NCBI RefSeq assembly: GCF_002379095.1
Contig: NZ_NBZV01000019.1
Coordinates: 1-64,000 of the forward strand
DNA length: 64,000 bases
Direction of reading: 5' to 3'
Source of the DNA: Polaromonas sp. AER18D-145
GTDB taxonomy: Bacteria > Pseudomonadota > Gammaproteobacteria > Burkholderiales > Burkholderiaceae_C
Shown: piece after piece, positions 9,865-22,172 of the stretch
How positions within the stretch are numbered: the stretch's first letter is position 1
Layout: the number at the start of each line of letters is the position of its first letter
Notes under the pieces: generated by a model
What the model was told of the DNA's origin: nothing
Seen by the model: only the letters and a program-made list of their open reading frames with translations
Database searches by the model: none
Program-made: the position numbers and the translations under genes

Positions 9865-10526
9865 TGGGCGCCCTGCCCGCTCTGCCCGTCCTCTACTCGT
9901 TTCGCCGCTGCCCGTATGCGATGCGCGCGCGGCTGGCCCTCAGCGTCAGCGGCCAGGCGCATGAACTGCGCGAAGTCGTACTCAGGAACAAACCCGCCGA
10001 CCTGCTGGCCGCCTCGCCCAAGGGCACGGTGCCGGTGCTGATGCTTCCTGGCGGCGAGGTGCTGGACGAAAGCCTGGACATCATGCGCTGGGCGCTGGCC
10101 CGCCACGACCCGGCGCAGTGGCTGGCGCCGCCGGGCGCGTCGTCCGATGAAATGGTAGCGCTGATTGCTGCCAACGACGGCGACTTCAAGCGCCACCTGG
10201 ACCGCTACAAATACCCGAACCGTTATGCCGACGAGTCCGGCGGTGATGCGGCCGGTTTTGCGCTCAAGCATCGCACGGAAGCGGCGCACTGGCTGGCGCA
10301 ACTCGACATGTGTCTGGCTGGCGGCTGGCTGCTGGGCACCCAGGCCAGCCTGGTCGACATGGCCCTGCTGCCTTTTGTGCGCCAGTTCGCCCACACCGAT
10401 GCCGACTGGTTCGCCGCGCAACCGTGGCCGCGCCTGCAGGGCTGGCTGGCGGCGTTCGAGGCCAGCGACTTGTATGCGGGCGTGATGCAAAAACATGCGC
10501 CATGGCAGACGGTCGCTGTCGCGTAG
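9864..10526 (+). CDS. Glutathione S-transferase family protein
   Basis: Predicted 220-residue GST with a thioredoxin-like N-terminal domain containing SFRRCPYAMRARLAL (a CPYA motif, as in GrxB/Omega-like GSTs), cis-proline KGTVPVL and DESLDIM, followed by a helical C-terminal domain with the N-capping-box-like SLVDMALLPFVRQF. The cysteine at the active site suggests thiol-transferase or deglutathionylation activity rather than classical conjugation. The start overlaps the stop of trhO, so the pair is probably cotranscribed. Confidence 0.85.
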   Translation: MGALPALPVLYSFRRCPYAMRARLALSVSGQAHELREVVLRNKPADLLAASPKGTVPVLMLPGGEVLDESLDIMRWALARHDPAQWLAPPGASSDEMVALIAANDGDFKRHLDRYKYPNRYADESGGDAAGFALKHRTEAAHWLAQLDMCLAGGWLLGTQASLVDMALLPFVRQFAHTDADWFAAQPWPRLQGWLAAFEASDLYAGVMQKHAPWQTVAVA

Positions 10527-10570
10527 CGGTGATACCGGTTCACCTTTTCTTTCGGGCTTGCATGAAGATT

Positions 10571-10630
10571 CATGCATAAAATCGGCCTCTGGCCCTTTAG
10601 GGACAAGCGCAAGCAGCTATCAATAAAGAA
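10571..10630 (-). repeat. Dispersed extragenic repeat, copy B
   Basis: Read on the minus strand it has ATAGCTGCTTGCGC, an imperfect CCCTAAAGGGCCAGAGGCC core and TTTTATGCAT, matching copy C closely at both ends. It lies between the convergent GST and exonuclease I genes. Confidence 0.65.
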
Positions 10631-10659
10631 GCAAAACCACCTCTTCTGAGCGCACCAAC

Positions 10660-12129
10660 TCACACCTCCGGCGCCACCATCTCCGCATACTCGTACAGCG
10701 CCCCCAGCACCTCTTCACCGCGCTCGTCCGCCGTTTCCGACAGCACATCAAGCGCGGCCAGAAACGCATCCACATTGCGCGCCCCGCCCTCGCCTTCGAG
10801 CAGCCGCGCGGTGCGGTGCGCCTCCCAGCGCTCGGCGTCTTCCGGCGAGAGCGTTTCGGCGAAATTGCGCGCGCGGTAGCGAAACACCAGCTCTTCGAGC
10901 CGGTCGTCGTCGAAACCGGTGCGGCTGTGCGCGAGTTCGGCCGGCGGCAAGGCGCGCAGCTGGTTCAGGCGGCGCCGGTCGTCGTTGTTGATGAAGCCGC
11001 CGTACAGGTCTTCGTCCACGTCGGGAATGCCCTCTTTGGGCCGCGCAAAGACTTCGGGCCAGATCGCGCTCATGTCGGGCAGGCCGGCGGCTTTTTCGGC
11101 GTTGCGCAGCGCGGCCTCGAGGTCCACGCCCCACCGGGCCGCCATCTCCGGGCTCAGGGTGGCCAGCTTGCGCACCACCATGGGCGACTTGTTCAGGTGC
11201 ACCGACTTGATCGGCAGGCGCAGCACGCCTTCCGGCAGATCGGCGCTTTTGCTGAACAGGCGCTGGCGCAGGGTCGCCACGTCGAGCAGCGGCAACTCGC
11301 CGGGGTCCTGCGCCAGGTCCCAGGCCAGCAGCTCGTTTTTGTTGGCGGGGTGCATGGTCAGCGGCCACATGACGGCCAGGCAGCCGCGCTCGGGCGGGAA
11401 CATGCCCGATACATGCAGAAACGGCTGCGCCGTCTGCGGGCTGGTGGGCAGGCCGAGTTCGGCGGCCACCCGGTCTTTCTTGTGCAGCCCCAGGCAGAAG
11501 TCGAACAGCTTGGGCTGGGCCGTGCGGATCAGGCGGGCCAGCGCAATCGTGGCGCGCACGTCTGACAGCGCGTCATGCGCCGCCTCGTGCATCAGGCCAT
11601 TGGCACGCGCCAGGTCTTCGAGCTTGAAGCTGGGACGCAATGCACCGGCCTCGCCGGGGCGACGTTCATCGGGTTTCATCGGCCACTGGATGCCTTCGGG
11701 CCGCAGCGCATAAGCCATGCGCACCACGTCGAGCAGGTCCCAGCGGCCGCAGCCGTTTTGCCACTCGCGCGCATAGGGATCGATCAGGTTGCGCCAGAAC
11801 AGGTGGCGCGTGACCTCGTCGTCGAACCGGATGGTGTTGTAGCCCACGCCAATGGTGCCGGGCTCGGCCAGCACGGCCTCGATGCGCTCGGCGAATGCAT
11901 GTTCGGGCAGGCCGCGCTCCAGGCACAGCTGCGGCGTGATGCCGGTGAGCAGGCAGGAGGACGGGTCGGGCAGGTAGTCGCGCGCTGGCTGGCAGTAAAT
12001 CATCAGCGGCTCGCCGATCTCGTTGAGTTCGGCGTCGGTGCGTATGCCGGCAAACTGCGCCGGCCGGTCGCGGCGCGTGTTCAGGCCGAAGGTTTCGTAG
12101 TCGTGCCAGAGGAAGGTGTGCGTCGCCAT
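10660..12129 (-). CDS. sbcB: Exodeoxyribonuclease I
   Basis: 3'-5' single-strand DNA exonuclease of the DEDDh superfamily, used in recombination and mismatch repair. The 489-residue protein shows Exo I HDYETFG, Exo II around GVGYNTIRFDDE and Exo III with HDALSDVRAT, followed by the SH3-like and helical C-terminal domains. An open frame continues upstream to 12195, but that extension reads through a dispersed repeat. The ATG at 12129 (MATHTFLWHDYETFG) matches the family start. Confidence 0.93.
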   Translation of the reverse strand: MATHTFLWHDYETFGLNTRRDRPAQFAGIRTDAELNEIGEPLMIYCQPARDYLPDPSSCLLTGITPQLCLERGLPEHAFAERIEAVLAEPGTIGVGYNTIRFDDEVTRHLFWRNLIDPYAREWQNGCGRWDLLDVVRMAYALRPEGIQWPMKPDERRPGEAGALRPSFKLEDLARANGLMHEAAHDALSDVRATIALARLIRTAQPKLFDFCLGLHKKDRVAAELGLPTSPQTAQPFLHVSGMFPPERGCLAVMWPLTMHPANKNELLAWDLAQDPGELPLLDVATLRQRLFSKSADLPEGVLRLPIKSVHLNKSPMVVRKLATLSPEMAARWGVDLEAALRNAEKAAGLPDMSAIWPEVFARPKEGIPDVDEDLYGGFINNDDRRRLNQLRALPPAELAHSRTGFDDDRLEELVFRYRARNFAETLSPEDAERWEAHRTARLLEGEGGARNVDAFLAALDVLSETADERGEEVLGALYEYAEMVAPEV

Positions 12130-12152
12130 CGGTCGGGGCCTGTCAGCCAGGG

Positions 12153-12211
12153 TTATGCATAAAAAGTGCCTCCAGCCCATACAGTACGGACGCAAGCAGC
12201 TATGTTTTCAG
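12153..12211 (-). repeat. Dispersed extragenic repeat, copy C
   Basis: Minus-strand reading gives ATAGCTGCTTGCGTCCG, TATGGGCTGGAGGC and TTTTTATGCATAA, nearly the same as copies A and F. It lies just upstream of sbcB, so it sits in or next to the sbcB leader. Confidence 0.75.
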
Positions 12212-12456
12212 GAGCAATTCAAGCGGCCAAAGAAAAAGTCCCGCAGCGTGATGCTACCGGCCTTTTGGGCTCTTCCAGGCTCTTTCGAACCGTCACGTCA
12301 TTTTTCGGCGGCCCCACAGCAGTTCGTCGGCTCATGCGCGGCAGATCGTGTCCTGGCTCGCAGGAACCCGGCGGCCATCCCGTCGCCCGCCTCGCGCGCC
12401 AGAAATCCCGCCCGTGGCAGCGTGCCCGGACGGGGCGCCGCGCACCACCGTGAACC

Positions 12457-12499
12457 TTGCGATACATCAAGCGGGCAACGGCCCGCCAGTCCTGATAAT
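12457..12499 (+). promoter_or_regulatory. FNR-type binding site with -10 box upstream of the host-attachment gene
   Basis: TTGCGATACATCAA at 12457-12470 matches the FNR/Dnr consensus TTGAT-N4-ATCAA at eight of ten positions. A GATAAT -10 element lies at 12494-12499. The box centre would be about 41 bases upstream of the implied start site (near 12505), the position of a class II FNR-activated promoter. It lies 81 bases upstream of the start codon at 12580. Functional use is inferred. Confidence 0.5.
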
Positions 12500-12579
12500 T
12501 GCGGGTGTTCCGAGCAAATGCCGGCCATGAACCCCGAACGACGCAGGTTTCACGGACGGGAGTCTCCAAAGGAAACATC

Positions 12580-13038
12580 ATGGAAAAAACCTGGGTTCTG
12601 GTCGCCAATGCCGAGCGTGCACGCTGCTTCCAGCGTGATGCCACCCACCACACCCTCACCGAGCTGAACGACTTTGTGCATCCGCATGCCAGCCTCGCCG
12701 GCGAGGCCCAGGGCGGCGCCCTGACGGGCGCGGCGGGCAAGGGCCACGGGCGCACCGGGCACGCCGGCACGCAGTTCGAGCCGCACACACCAGCCCAGGC
12801 CAAGGAACGTGACAGCTTTGCACGCCAGCTCGCCGATTACCTCAACGAGGCGGTGGCCGCGAAGCGCTGCAACGGGCTGGTGCTGATTGCCTCCAGCCCC
12901 ATGCTGGGTGAGCTCCGACCCTGTTTGAGCAGTGCCGCTCAGAAGGTGGTGCAGAGCGCCGTTGTGAGCGACCTGACCCGCTACCAGGGCCCTGAGTTGA
13001 AAAAACGTGTCGATGACGCCTTGCGACTGCCCGATTGA
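12580..13038 (+). CDS. Host attachment family protein
   Basis: Soluble 152-residue protein of the Pfam host-attachment family, named after an Agrobacterium plant-attachment protein. It begins MEKTWVLVANAERARCF, and the C-terminal half contains ASSPMLGELRPCLSSAAQK, followed by SDLTRYQGPELKKRVDDAL. The actual biochemical role is unknown; in proteobacteria such genes often sit beside universal stress proteins. An AAAGGAAAC ribosome binding site precedes the ATG. An FNR-type promoter lies upstream and a universal stress protein remnant downstream, suggesting induction at low oxygen. Confidence 0.8.
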   Translation: MEKTWVLVANAERARCFQRDATHHTLTELNDFVHPHASLAGEAQGGALTGAAGKGHGRTGHAGTQFEPHTPAQAKERDSFARQLADYLNEAVAAKRCNGLVLIASSPMLGELRPCLSSAAQKVVQSAVVSDLTRYQGPELKKRVDDALRLPD

Positions 13039-13093
13039 AAGACAGGGACGAGGGACGGGGCGTTTTTTTCAACGAAAAAAGGAGTACAGCATA

Positions 13094-13228
13094 CTGAAAA
13101 TCCTGATTGCCGTGGATGGCTCCGGGCATGTTGACCGGGCGGTGGACGCCGTCGGCAACATGGTCCTGGGCTCGGTGGCCCAGCGCGTGATCCATCAGTC
13201 ACCGGTCCCCGTGCTGCGGGTCAAATAA
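13094..13228 (+). pseudogene. Universal stress protein remnant with internal deletion
   Basis: The reading frame joins a family N-terminus (LKILIAVDGSGHVDRAVDAV) directly to a family C-terminus (GNMVLGSVAQRVIHQSPVPVLRVK). An intact UspA-type protein has about 140-150 residues, so roughly 100 central residues are missing while the frame is kept. The first codon is CTG where ATG is expected, although an AAGGAG ribosome binding site remains at 13079-13084. The ATP-binding core of the family is therefore lost. It follows the host-attachment gene on the same strand. Confidence 0.8.
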
Positions 13229-13281
13229 GCGCCCGCCTGGGCGCGTCGCCGCCGGGTACCAAGCGTGGAGCCCGATAGGCC

Positions 13282-13339
13282 CATGAAACAGGCCTTTTGC
13301 CCAATAAAAACGGGCACAGGCAGCTATTATTTCAGGAGC
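13282..13339 (-). repeat. Dispersed extragenic repeat, copy D
   Basis: Minus-strand reading gives ATAGCTGCCTG, GCCCGTTTTTATTGGGC, AAAAGGCC and a T-rich end, a diverged member of the same family. It lies between the stress-protein remnant and the clpA terminator. Confidence 0.65.
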
Positions 13340-13345
13340 AAATAA

Positions 13346-13378
13346 AAAAGGCCGGTGGCATGACGCCACCGGCCTTTT
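13346..13378 (-). terminator. Rho-independent terminator of clpA
   Basis: Inverted repeat of AAAAGGCCGGTGG with CCACCGGCCTTTT around a short loop, followed on the minus strand by a T-rich run. It lies 21 bases after the clpA stop and could also stop plus-strand transcripts. Confidence 0.85.
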
Positions 13379-13398
13379 GCTGCTTGCCCGATGTTTTC

Positions 13399-15735
<2,337 letters not shown>

Positions 15736-15817
15736 TGCTTTTCCTTTCGGCTTGCTGCTGGGATATCTGATGGGATCATTGTGTAACTCTTCAAGCCGAT
15801 ATGGGCTGTTTTTTCAA

Positions 15818-16186
15818 TTATTCAATGGGCTCGCACACACACTGCAGCGGATGGCCATTCTTTCGCGCCGCTTCCGTGACCTGGTCGACCTTGGTCGACG
15901 CGACATCCTTGGAAAACACGCCACACACGCCTTTGCCGTCGAGGTGGATCTTCAGCATGATCTGCGTGGCCGTTTCCCTGTCCTTATTGAAAAATTCCTG
16001 GATCACCACGACGACAAACTCCATCGGGGTGTAGTCATCGTTGAGCAGCACGACCTGGTACATCTGCGGCGGCTCGGTCTTTTGCGGACGGCGCTCAAGC
16101 ACGACCGCATCCCCGCCGTTGGCATCCTCGGGCTTGAAGGCCGGTGCCTTGGGTGGTGCGGGAGTTTTGGGAGGTTTGCTGACCAT
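15818..16186 (-). CDS. clpS: ATP-dependent Clp protease adapter ClpS
   Basis: Adapter that recognises N-degron substrates and hands them to ClpA. The 122-residue form starting [12 protein letters not shown] has a disordered Pro-rich N-terminus and the core [17 protein letters not shown], a helix containing the downstream binding-pocket residues, and [15 protein letters not shown]. An open frame reaches 16255 and another ATG lies at 16195. I chose 16186 because the upstream residues do not resemble the family. It is followed by clpA. Confidence 0.93.
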   Translation of the reverse strand: MVSKPPKTPAPPKAPAFKPEDANGGDAVVLERRPQKTEPPQMYQVVLLNDDYTPMEFVVVVIQEFFNKDRETATQIMLKIHLDGKGVCGVFSKDVASTKVDQVTEAARKNGHPLQCVCEPIE

Positions 16187-16298
16187 GGAAATCATTCTAG
16201 CGACCGGAATTGTCCAGTGCGCCTGACAGGGAAATTGGTGGCGGGAACGCGACAATCAAGCGCGCGCAATTGACTTCTGGCCTGCCGGTTCAAAAGCC

Positions 16299-16336
16299 AA
16301 AAAAAAAAGCCGCCCAGCCTGAGCCGCGGCGGCTTT
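16299..16336 (-). terminator. Rho-independent terminator of icd
   Basis: Stem of AGCCGCC with GGCGGCT, followed on the minus strand by a run of ten Ts. It lies about 75 bases downstream of the icd stop. Confidence 0.8.
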
Positions 16337-16410
16337 GCAGCATATTCTGCCTGGTTTCCCGGCCACGCAGCCCCTGGCTGGCGCGGCGGGCTGCCAGGCA
16401 GCCTGCTTTT

Positions 16411-17664
<1,254 letters not shown>

Positions 17665-17871
17665 GTGAACAAGTCTCCGGTACGCGCCAGAAATTGCAGT
17701 GATCGACTGCCGGGCGCTGTTTAGGTGATAACCCGCAAATTTTAGCCCCAAATCTTCCCTCGACAGATTTAACGGCCTGCGTGTCAACCGTTTCCAAACG
17801 GGCCTCGTTACATTCAGGTCCACGAGTTTTTCGGGGGACCTGGTTCAAAAACTTATTTAGGAAAACTCCAA

Positions 17872-18204
17872 ATGAACAAGATTCTTGCTGCCCTGATTTC
17901 CGGTCTGTTTGCTGCAGGCGCTTTTGCCGCTTCCCACGCTGGCGCTCCTATGGCCGCTAAGCCTGCCACCCCTGCGACCGCTGCCGCACCGGCTACTGCT
18001 GCCGCACCGGCTACACCAGCGACCGCTGCAACGCCAGCCGTACCTGCTGCCAAGGTTGATGCCAAGGCCGCCAAGGCTGAAAAAGCTGCTGCTGCCAAAA
18101 AAGCCAAAGCTGAAAAAGCTGCCGCTGCAAAAGCTGCCAAAGCTGAAAAAGCCGCTGCCGCCAAGAAAGCCAAAGAAGACAAAGCTGCTGCCGCCAAGAA
18201 GTAA
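17872..18204 (+). CDS. Exported Ala/Lys-rich low-complexity protein
   Basis: Small protein of 110 residues. An N-terminal signal peptide (about 1-19, with MNKILAALISGLFAAGAFA) precedes an Ala/Pro/Thr-rich stretch and then heptad-like repeats of the type KAEKAAAAKKA to the end. The composition resembles the tail of histone H1-like proteins, but the signal peptide points to the periplasm. Good ribosome binding sequence (AGGAAAA) and a clear terminator follow, so it is a monocistronic real gene. Function is unknown. Confidence 0.72.
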   Translation: MNKILAALISGLFAAGAFAASHAGAPMAAKPATPATAAAPATAAAPATPATAATPAVPAAKVDAKAAKAEKAAAAKKAKAEKAAAAKAAKAEKAAAAKKAKEDKAAAAKK

Positions 18205-18221
18205 TTCTTCGCGCCTGTCTG

Positions 18222-18247
18222 AAATGCCCGCTTTGCGGGCATTTTTT
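18222..18247 (+). terminator. Rho-independent terminator
   Basis: Hairpin AATGCCCGC / GCGGGCATT with a run of Ts, placed just after the Ala/Lys-rich protein gene. Confidence 0.85.
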
Positions 18248-18295
18248 ATGGCGGTCGTTTATGCTGACCGTCTGACCTCTTTCCGGTGAACCCTT

Positions 18296-18781
18296 ATGTC
18301 CTTCCTGTCCGATGTCCCGAAGCCGTCCCTGCGCGGCCTGAAGCTCGCACTTTCCTGCCTGGTGTTGACCACCGGATGCGCGCTGGCCCAAGGAACGCCG
18401 CAAACAAACCTGCCGCGGGCCAAACTGTCGGCAGGCATGCACCAGATTGATGCGCAACTGGCGCTGACGCCCGAGCAACGGCAAATCGGCCTGATGTTTC
18501 GCCGGGAGATGCCGCAAACCGAAGGCATGCTGTTTGTCTTCGAACAGCCTGCCCAACAGTGTTTCTGGATGAAAAACACCCTGCTGCCGCTGACCGCAGC
18601 ATTTGTCGCCGACGACGGAACCATCGTGAACCTCGCCGACATGAAACCGCAGACGACAGACTCGCACTGTTCGGAAAAACCAGTGCGTTACGTGCTGGAG
18701 ATGAACGTCGGCTGGTTTGCCAAAAAAGGCATCAAGGCCGGCAGCAAATTGGCGGGACCGGTGTTCGCGCCGCCTCGCTGA
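18296..18781 (+). CDS. DUF192 family exported protein
   Basis: Protein of 161 residues with an N-terminal hydrophobic signal ending in a cysteine-containing segment (TTGCALAQG, possible lipoprotein or cleaved signal), then a DUF192 domain. Diagnostic parts are GLMFRREMPQTEGMLFVFE, FWMKNTLLPLTAAFV and ALEMNVGWF-like VLEMNVGWFAKKGI. The family is a small periplasmic or surface beta-barrel of unknown function. The gene is convergent with idh and shares a bidirectional terminator with it. Confidence 0.85.
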   Translation: MSFLSDVPKPSLRGLKLALSCLVLTTGCALAQGTPQTNLPRAKLSAGMHQIDAQLALTPEQRQIGLMFRREMPQTEGMLFVFEQPAQQCFWMKNTLLPLTAAFVADDGTIVNLADMKPQTTDSHCSEKPVRYVLEMNVGWFAKKGIKAGSKLAGPVFAPPR

Positions 18782-18813
18782 CCAGGCGTACGCCGCGCCA
18801 TTGGCGGCACCAT

Positions 18814-18843
18814 GAAAAAAGCCGACGTGAAGTCGGCTTTTTT
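18814..18843. terminator. Bidirectional terminator between DUF192 and idh
   Basis: AAAAAAGCCGACGTGAAG paired with TCGGCTTTTTT forms a stem flanked by A and T runs, so it can stop transcription from both sides. Confidence 0.88.
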
Positions 18844-18870
18844 GTGCGCTGGTCAAGGCGTCAAGTTTGT

Positions 18871-21108
18871 TTACGCCTGGAAAGACGCCAGTGCCGCGTT
18901 CAGGGTCTTGCTCGGCCGCATCACGGCGTCGAGCTTGTCGAAGTCAGGCTTGTAATAACCGCCAATATCCACCGCTTTGCCCTGCACGGACTGCAGTTCG
19001 GCGACGATGGCCTGCTCGTTGGTCGTCAGTTCCTTGGCCAGCGGAGCAAAGCGGGTAGCCAAGGCCGCGTCTTCGGTCTGTGCGGCCAGTTCCTGCGCCC
19101 AGTACATGGCCAGGTAGAACTGGCTGCCGCGGTTGTCCAGCTGACCGGTCTTCGGCGACGGATTTTTGTTGTTGTCGAGAAGCTTGCCAGTGGCGGCATC
19201 CAGCGTTTTGGCCAGAATCTTTGCCTGGGCGTTGCCAGTCTTTAGCCCCAAGTCCTCCAGCGACACCGCCAGGGCCAGGAATTCGCCCAGTGAGTCCCAG
19301 CGCAGGTGGTTTTCTTCCACCAGTTGCTGAACATGCTTGGGTGCGGACCCGCCGGCGCCGGTTTCATACATGCCGCCGCCGGCCATCAGAGGCACGATGG
19401 ACAACATCTTCGCGCTGGTGCCCAGCTCCATGATGGGGAACAGGTCGGTCAGATAGTCACGCAGGATGTTTCCGGTGGCGCTGATGGTGTCCAAGCCACG
19501 CACAACGCGCTCCAGCGTGTAGCGCATGGCACGCACCTGGCTCATGATCTGAATGTCCAGACCCGCCGTGTCGTGCTCGTGCAGGTACATCTTGACCTTG
19601 GTGATCATCTGCGCTTCGTGCGGGCGGTAGGAATCGAGCCAGAACACCACCGGCATGCCGGAGTTGCGCGCGCGGGTCACAGCCAGCTTCACCCAGTCAC
19701 GGATCGCGGCGTCCTTGACCTGGCACATGCGCCAGATGTCGCCAGCTTCAACATTCTGGCTCAGCAGCACCTCGCCGGTGGACAGGTCGGTGATGTTCGC
19801 CACGCCGTCTTCGGCGATCTCGAAGGTTTTATCGTGCGAGCCGTATTCCTCGGCCTGCTGGGCCATCAGTCCCACATTGGGCACCGTGCCCATGGTCTTG
19901 GGATCGAAGGCACCGTGCCACTTGCAGAAATTGATGATCTCCTGGTAGATGCGGGCGAAGGTCGATTCGGGCATCACGGCCTTGACGTCCTTCAGTCGGC
20001 CGTCGGCGCCCCACATCTTGCCGCCGTTGCGGATGGCCGCGGGCATGGATGCGTCCACGATGATGTCGTTGGGCGAATGGAAGTTGGTGATGCCCTTGGC
20101 CGAATCGACCATGGCCAGCTCGGGGCGGCCTTCGTGGCAGGCGTGCAGGTCGCGCTTGATCTCGTCCTGCTTGCTCTGCGGCAGCGTGCCGATCTTGTTG
20201 TACAGGTCGACCATGCCGTTGTTGACGTTAACACCCAGCTCCTCAAACAGTTTGGCGTGTTTTTCGAACGCTTCCTTGTAGAAGATCTTCACGCAGTGGC
20301 CAAACACAATGGGGTGCGACACCTTCATCATGGTCGCCTTCACGTGCAGGGAGAACATCACGCCGGTCTTGTGCGCGTCCTCGATTTCCTTCTCGTAGAA
20401 CTCCACCAGCGCCTTCTTGCTCATGAACATCGAGTCGATGATTTCGCGGTCCAGCAGCGCGACCTTCGGCTTGAGTACGATGGTCTTGCCGCTCTTGGCG
20501 ATCAGCTCCATCTTGACTTCGCGCGCGCGGTCCAGTGTGATGGACTTTTCTCCGTGGTAGAAGTCGCCGGCGTGCATATGCGAGACGTGCGAGCGCGAGG
20601 CCTGGCTCCAGTCGGCCATGCTGTGCGGGTTCTTGCGCGCGTATTCCTTGACGGCCTTGGGCGCGCGGCGGTCCGAATTGCCTTCGCGCAACACCGGGTT
20701 CACGGCGCTGCCGGTGCACTTGTTGTAGCGCGCACGGATGTCCTTGTCCTCGTCGGTCTTGGGGGCTTCCGGGTAGTCCGGGATCTTGTAGCCCTTGCCC
20801 TGCAACTCCTTGATCGCGTCCTTGAGCTGAGCCACCGACGCGCTGATGTTGGGCAGCTTGATGATGTTGGCTTCGGGTCTGAACGTGAGCCTGCCCAGCT
20901 CTGACAGGTTGTCCGCAACCCGTTGTTCCTCGGTCAGGCATTCCGGAAATTGCCCCAGAATCCGGCCAGCCACCGAGATGTCGCTGGTGGTCACCTTGAT
21001 TCCGACCGGCGCGGTGAAAGTGCGCACGATGGGCAGGAAGGCGCTGGTCGCCAGCAGCGGGGCCTCGTCGGTCAGGGTGTAGATGATGGTGGGTTGCTCG
21101 GTGCTCAT
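18871..21108 (-). CDS. idh: Isocitrate dehydrogenase (NADP+), monomeric type
   Basis: Large monomeric isocitrate dehydrogenase of 745 residues, the standard length for the family first described from Azotobacter and Corynebacterium. It begins [20 protein letters not shown]. Family segments include [19 protein letters not shown] with substrate-binding residues, [18 protein letters not shown], and [16 protein letters not shown]. It catalyses the same reaction as icd nearby but belongs to a different fold family. A ribosome binding site (GGAGATAAGCG) precedes the ATG. Confidence 0.96.
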   Translation of the reverse strand: MSTEQPTIIYTLTDEAPLLATSAFLPIVRTFTAPVGIKVTTSDISVAGRILGQFPECLTEEQRVADNLSELGRLTFRPEANIIKLPNISASVAQLKDAIKELQGKGYKIPDYPEAPKTDEDKDIRARYNKCTGSAVNPVLREGNSDRRAPKAVKEYARKNPHSMADWSQASRSHVSHMHAGDFYHGEKSITLDRAREVKMELIAKSGKTIVLKPKVALLDREIIDSMFMSKKALVEFYEKEIEDAHKTGVMFSLHVKATMMKVSHPIVFGHCVKIFYKEAFEKHAKLFEELGVNVNNGMVDLYNKIGTLPQSKQDEIKRDLHACHEGRPELAMVDSAKGITNFHSPNDIIVDASMPAAIRNGGKMWGADGRLKDVKAVMPESTFARIYQEIINFCKWHGAFDPKTMGTVPNVGLMAQQAEEYGSHDKTFEIAEDGVANITDLSTGEVLLSQNVEAGDIWRMCQVKDAAIRDWVKLAVTRARNSGMPVVFWLDSYRPHEAQMITKVKMYLHEHDTAGLDIQIMSQVRAMRYTLERVVRGLDTISATGNILRDYLTDLFPIMELGTSAKMLSIVPLMAGGGMYETGAGGSAPKHVQQLVEENHLRWDSLGEFLALAVSLEDLGLKTGNAQAKILAKTLDAATGKLLDNNKNPSPKTGQLDNRGSQFYLAMYWAQELAAQTEDAALATRFAPLAKELTTNEQAIVAELQSVQGKAVDIGGYYKPDFDKLDAVMRPSKTLNAALASFQA

Positions 21109-21398
21109 CGCTTATCTCCAGAAATTGTTATGGGAACGCCACCGGCTGCGGCACAGCCCGGAGGTCACGATCGGATGTTGTCAGACGTTCCTTGGGGGAA
21201 TCTGACCCAAGCTGCATTTTATGCAACGCGATATCACAATGCGAAATTGCAGGTGGTTGCAGCAACTTTTTTCCACACAGCCGAAAAAAACCGGCGCCGC
21301 CAGGTCAAAAAACCGTCTGCGGCGCACCCGATGCGGATGTCCCGCGAAGGCATGACGCCAACCGTGCGAGCGCAGGCCCTGCTGACGGCCGTCAAACA
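21109..21398. other. Intergenic region upstream of idh
   Basis: Part of the 425-base gap between idh and sodB. I see no gene here: open frames are short, lack ribosome binding sites and resemble no family. It must contain the idh promoter on the minus strand, but no convincing -35/-10 pair stands out. Confidence 0.4.
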
Positions 21399-21431
21399 AA
21401 AGGGCTCGAAGATCAAATCTTCGAGCCCTTT
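21399..21431 (-). terminator. Rho-independent terminator of sodB
   Basis: Long perfect inverted repeat (AAGGGCTCGAAGAT / ATCTTCGAGCCCTT) with T-rich sequence on the minus strand, about 100 bases after the sodB stop. Confidence 0.75.
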
Positions 21432-21533
21432 GTATTTCCAGCCAGTGCATCAAGCAGCCCAGGCAGGTTTAAAACTGGCTTGTTCTACGCGGGCCCCTTT
21501 TCCAGAGGAACACAGGGAACAGCCCAATGGATG

Positions 21534-22115
21534 TCAGGCGAAGTTCTTGGCTGCAAAGTCCCAGTTCACCAGCTTGTCGAGGAAAGTCTCGACAAACTTG
21601 GGACGCTGGTTGCGATAGTCGATGTAATAGGCGTGTTCCCACACGTCCACCGTCAGCAGCGCCTTGTCGGCGGTGGTCAGCGGTGTGCCGGCCGGGCCGG
21701 TGTTGACGATGTCAACCGAGCCATCGGCCTTTTTCACCAGCCAGGTCCAGCCTGAACCGAAGTTGCCGACGGCCGACTTCACGAACGCTTCCTTGAAAGC
21801 CGCGTAGGAACCGAACTTGGCATTGATGGCCGCGGCCAGCGCACCGCTTGGCTCGCCGCCGCCGGCCGGCTTCATGCAGTCCCAGAAGAAGGTGTGGTTC
21901 CAGATCTGGGCTGCGTTGTTGTATACGCCGCCACTGGATTTCTTGATGATCTCTTCGAGCGTCATGGCCTCGAACTCGGTGCCTTTTTGCAGGTTGTTGA
22001 GGTTGACCACATAGGCGTTGTGATGCTTGCCATGGTGGTACTCAAACGTCTCCTGGCTGTAGTGGGGTGCCAGCGCGTCGATGGCGTACGGGAGTGGGGG
22101 GAGTTTGTGTTCCAT
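21534..22115 (-). CDS. sodB: Superoxide dismutase (Fe type)
   Basis: Dismutation of superoxide to oxygen and hydrogen peroxide in the cytoplasm. The 193-residue protein has the metal ligands in order: His in the N-terminal helix ([18 protein letters not shown]), His in [12 protein letters not shown], and Asp/His in [14 protein letters not shown]. The GGVYNNAAQ segment and length fit iron-type SodB better than the manganese type. It starts 57 bases downstream of the xseA stop on the same strand. Confidence 0.95.
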   Translation of the reverse strand: MEHKLPPLPYAIDALAPHYSQETFEYHHGKHHNAYVVNLNNLQKGTEFEAMTLEEIIKKSSGGVYNNAAQIWNHTFFWDCMKPAGGGEPSGALAAAINAKFGSYAAFKEAFVKSAVGNFGSGWTWLVKKADGSVDIVNTGPAGTPLTTADKALLTVDVWEHAYYIDYRNQRPKFVETFLDKLVNWDFAAKNFA

Positions 22116-22172
22116 GTTTTTTTCCTCGTGAGGTGTTGTTGATAAAACCGGTTTCGACGGTCATTGTAAAAA

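Noticed and set aside
12130-12195. N-terminal extension of exonuclease I
   Set aside because: These codons lie in a dispersed repeat, and the family start MATHTFLWHDYETFG fits 12129.
17872-18204. Histone H1-like nucleoid protein
   Set aside because: The Ala/Lys-rich tail is similar in composition, but a clear N-terminal signal peptide indicates export.
19306-20904. Plus-strand open frame of 532 codons opposite idh
   Set aside because: Antisense shadow of an unmistakable isocitrate dehydrogenase; composition typical of complementary-strand translation.
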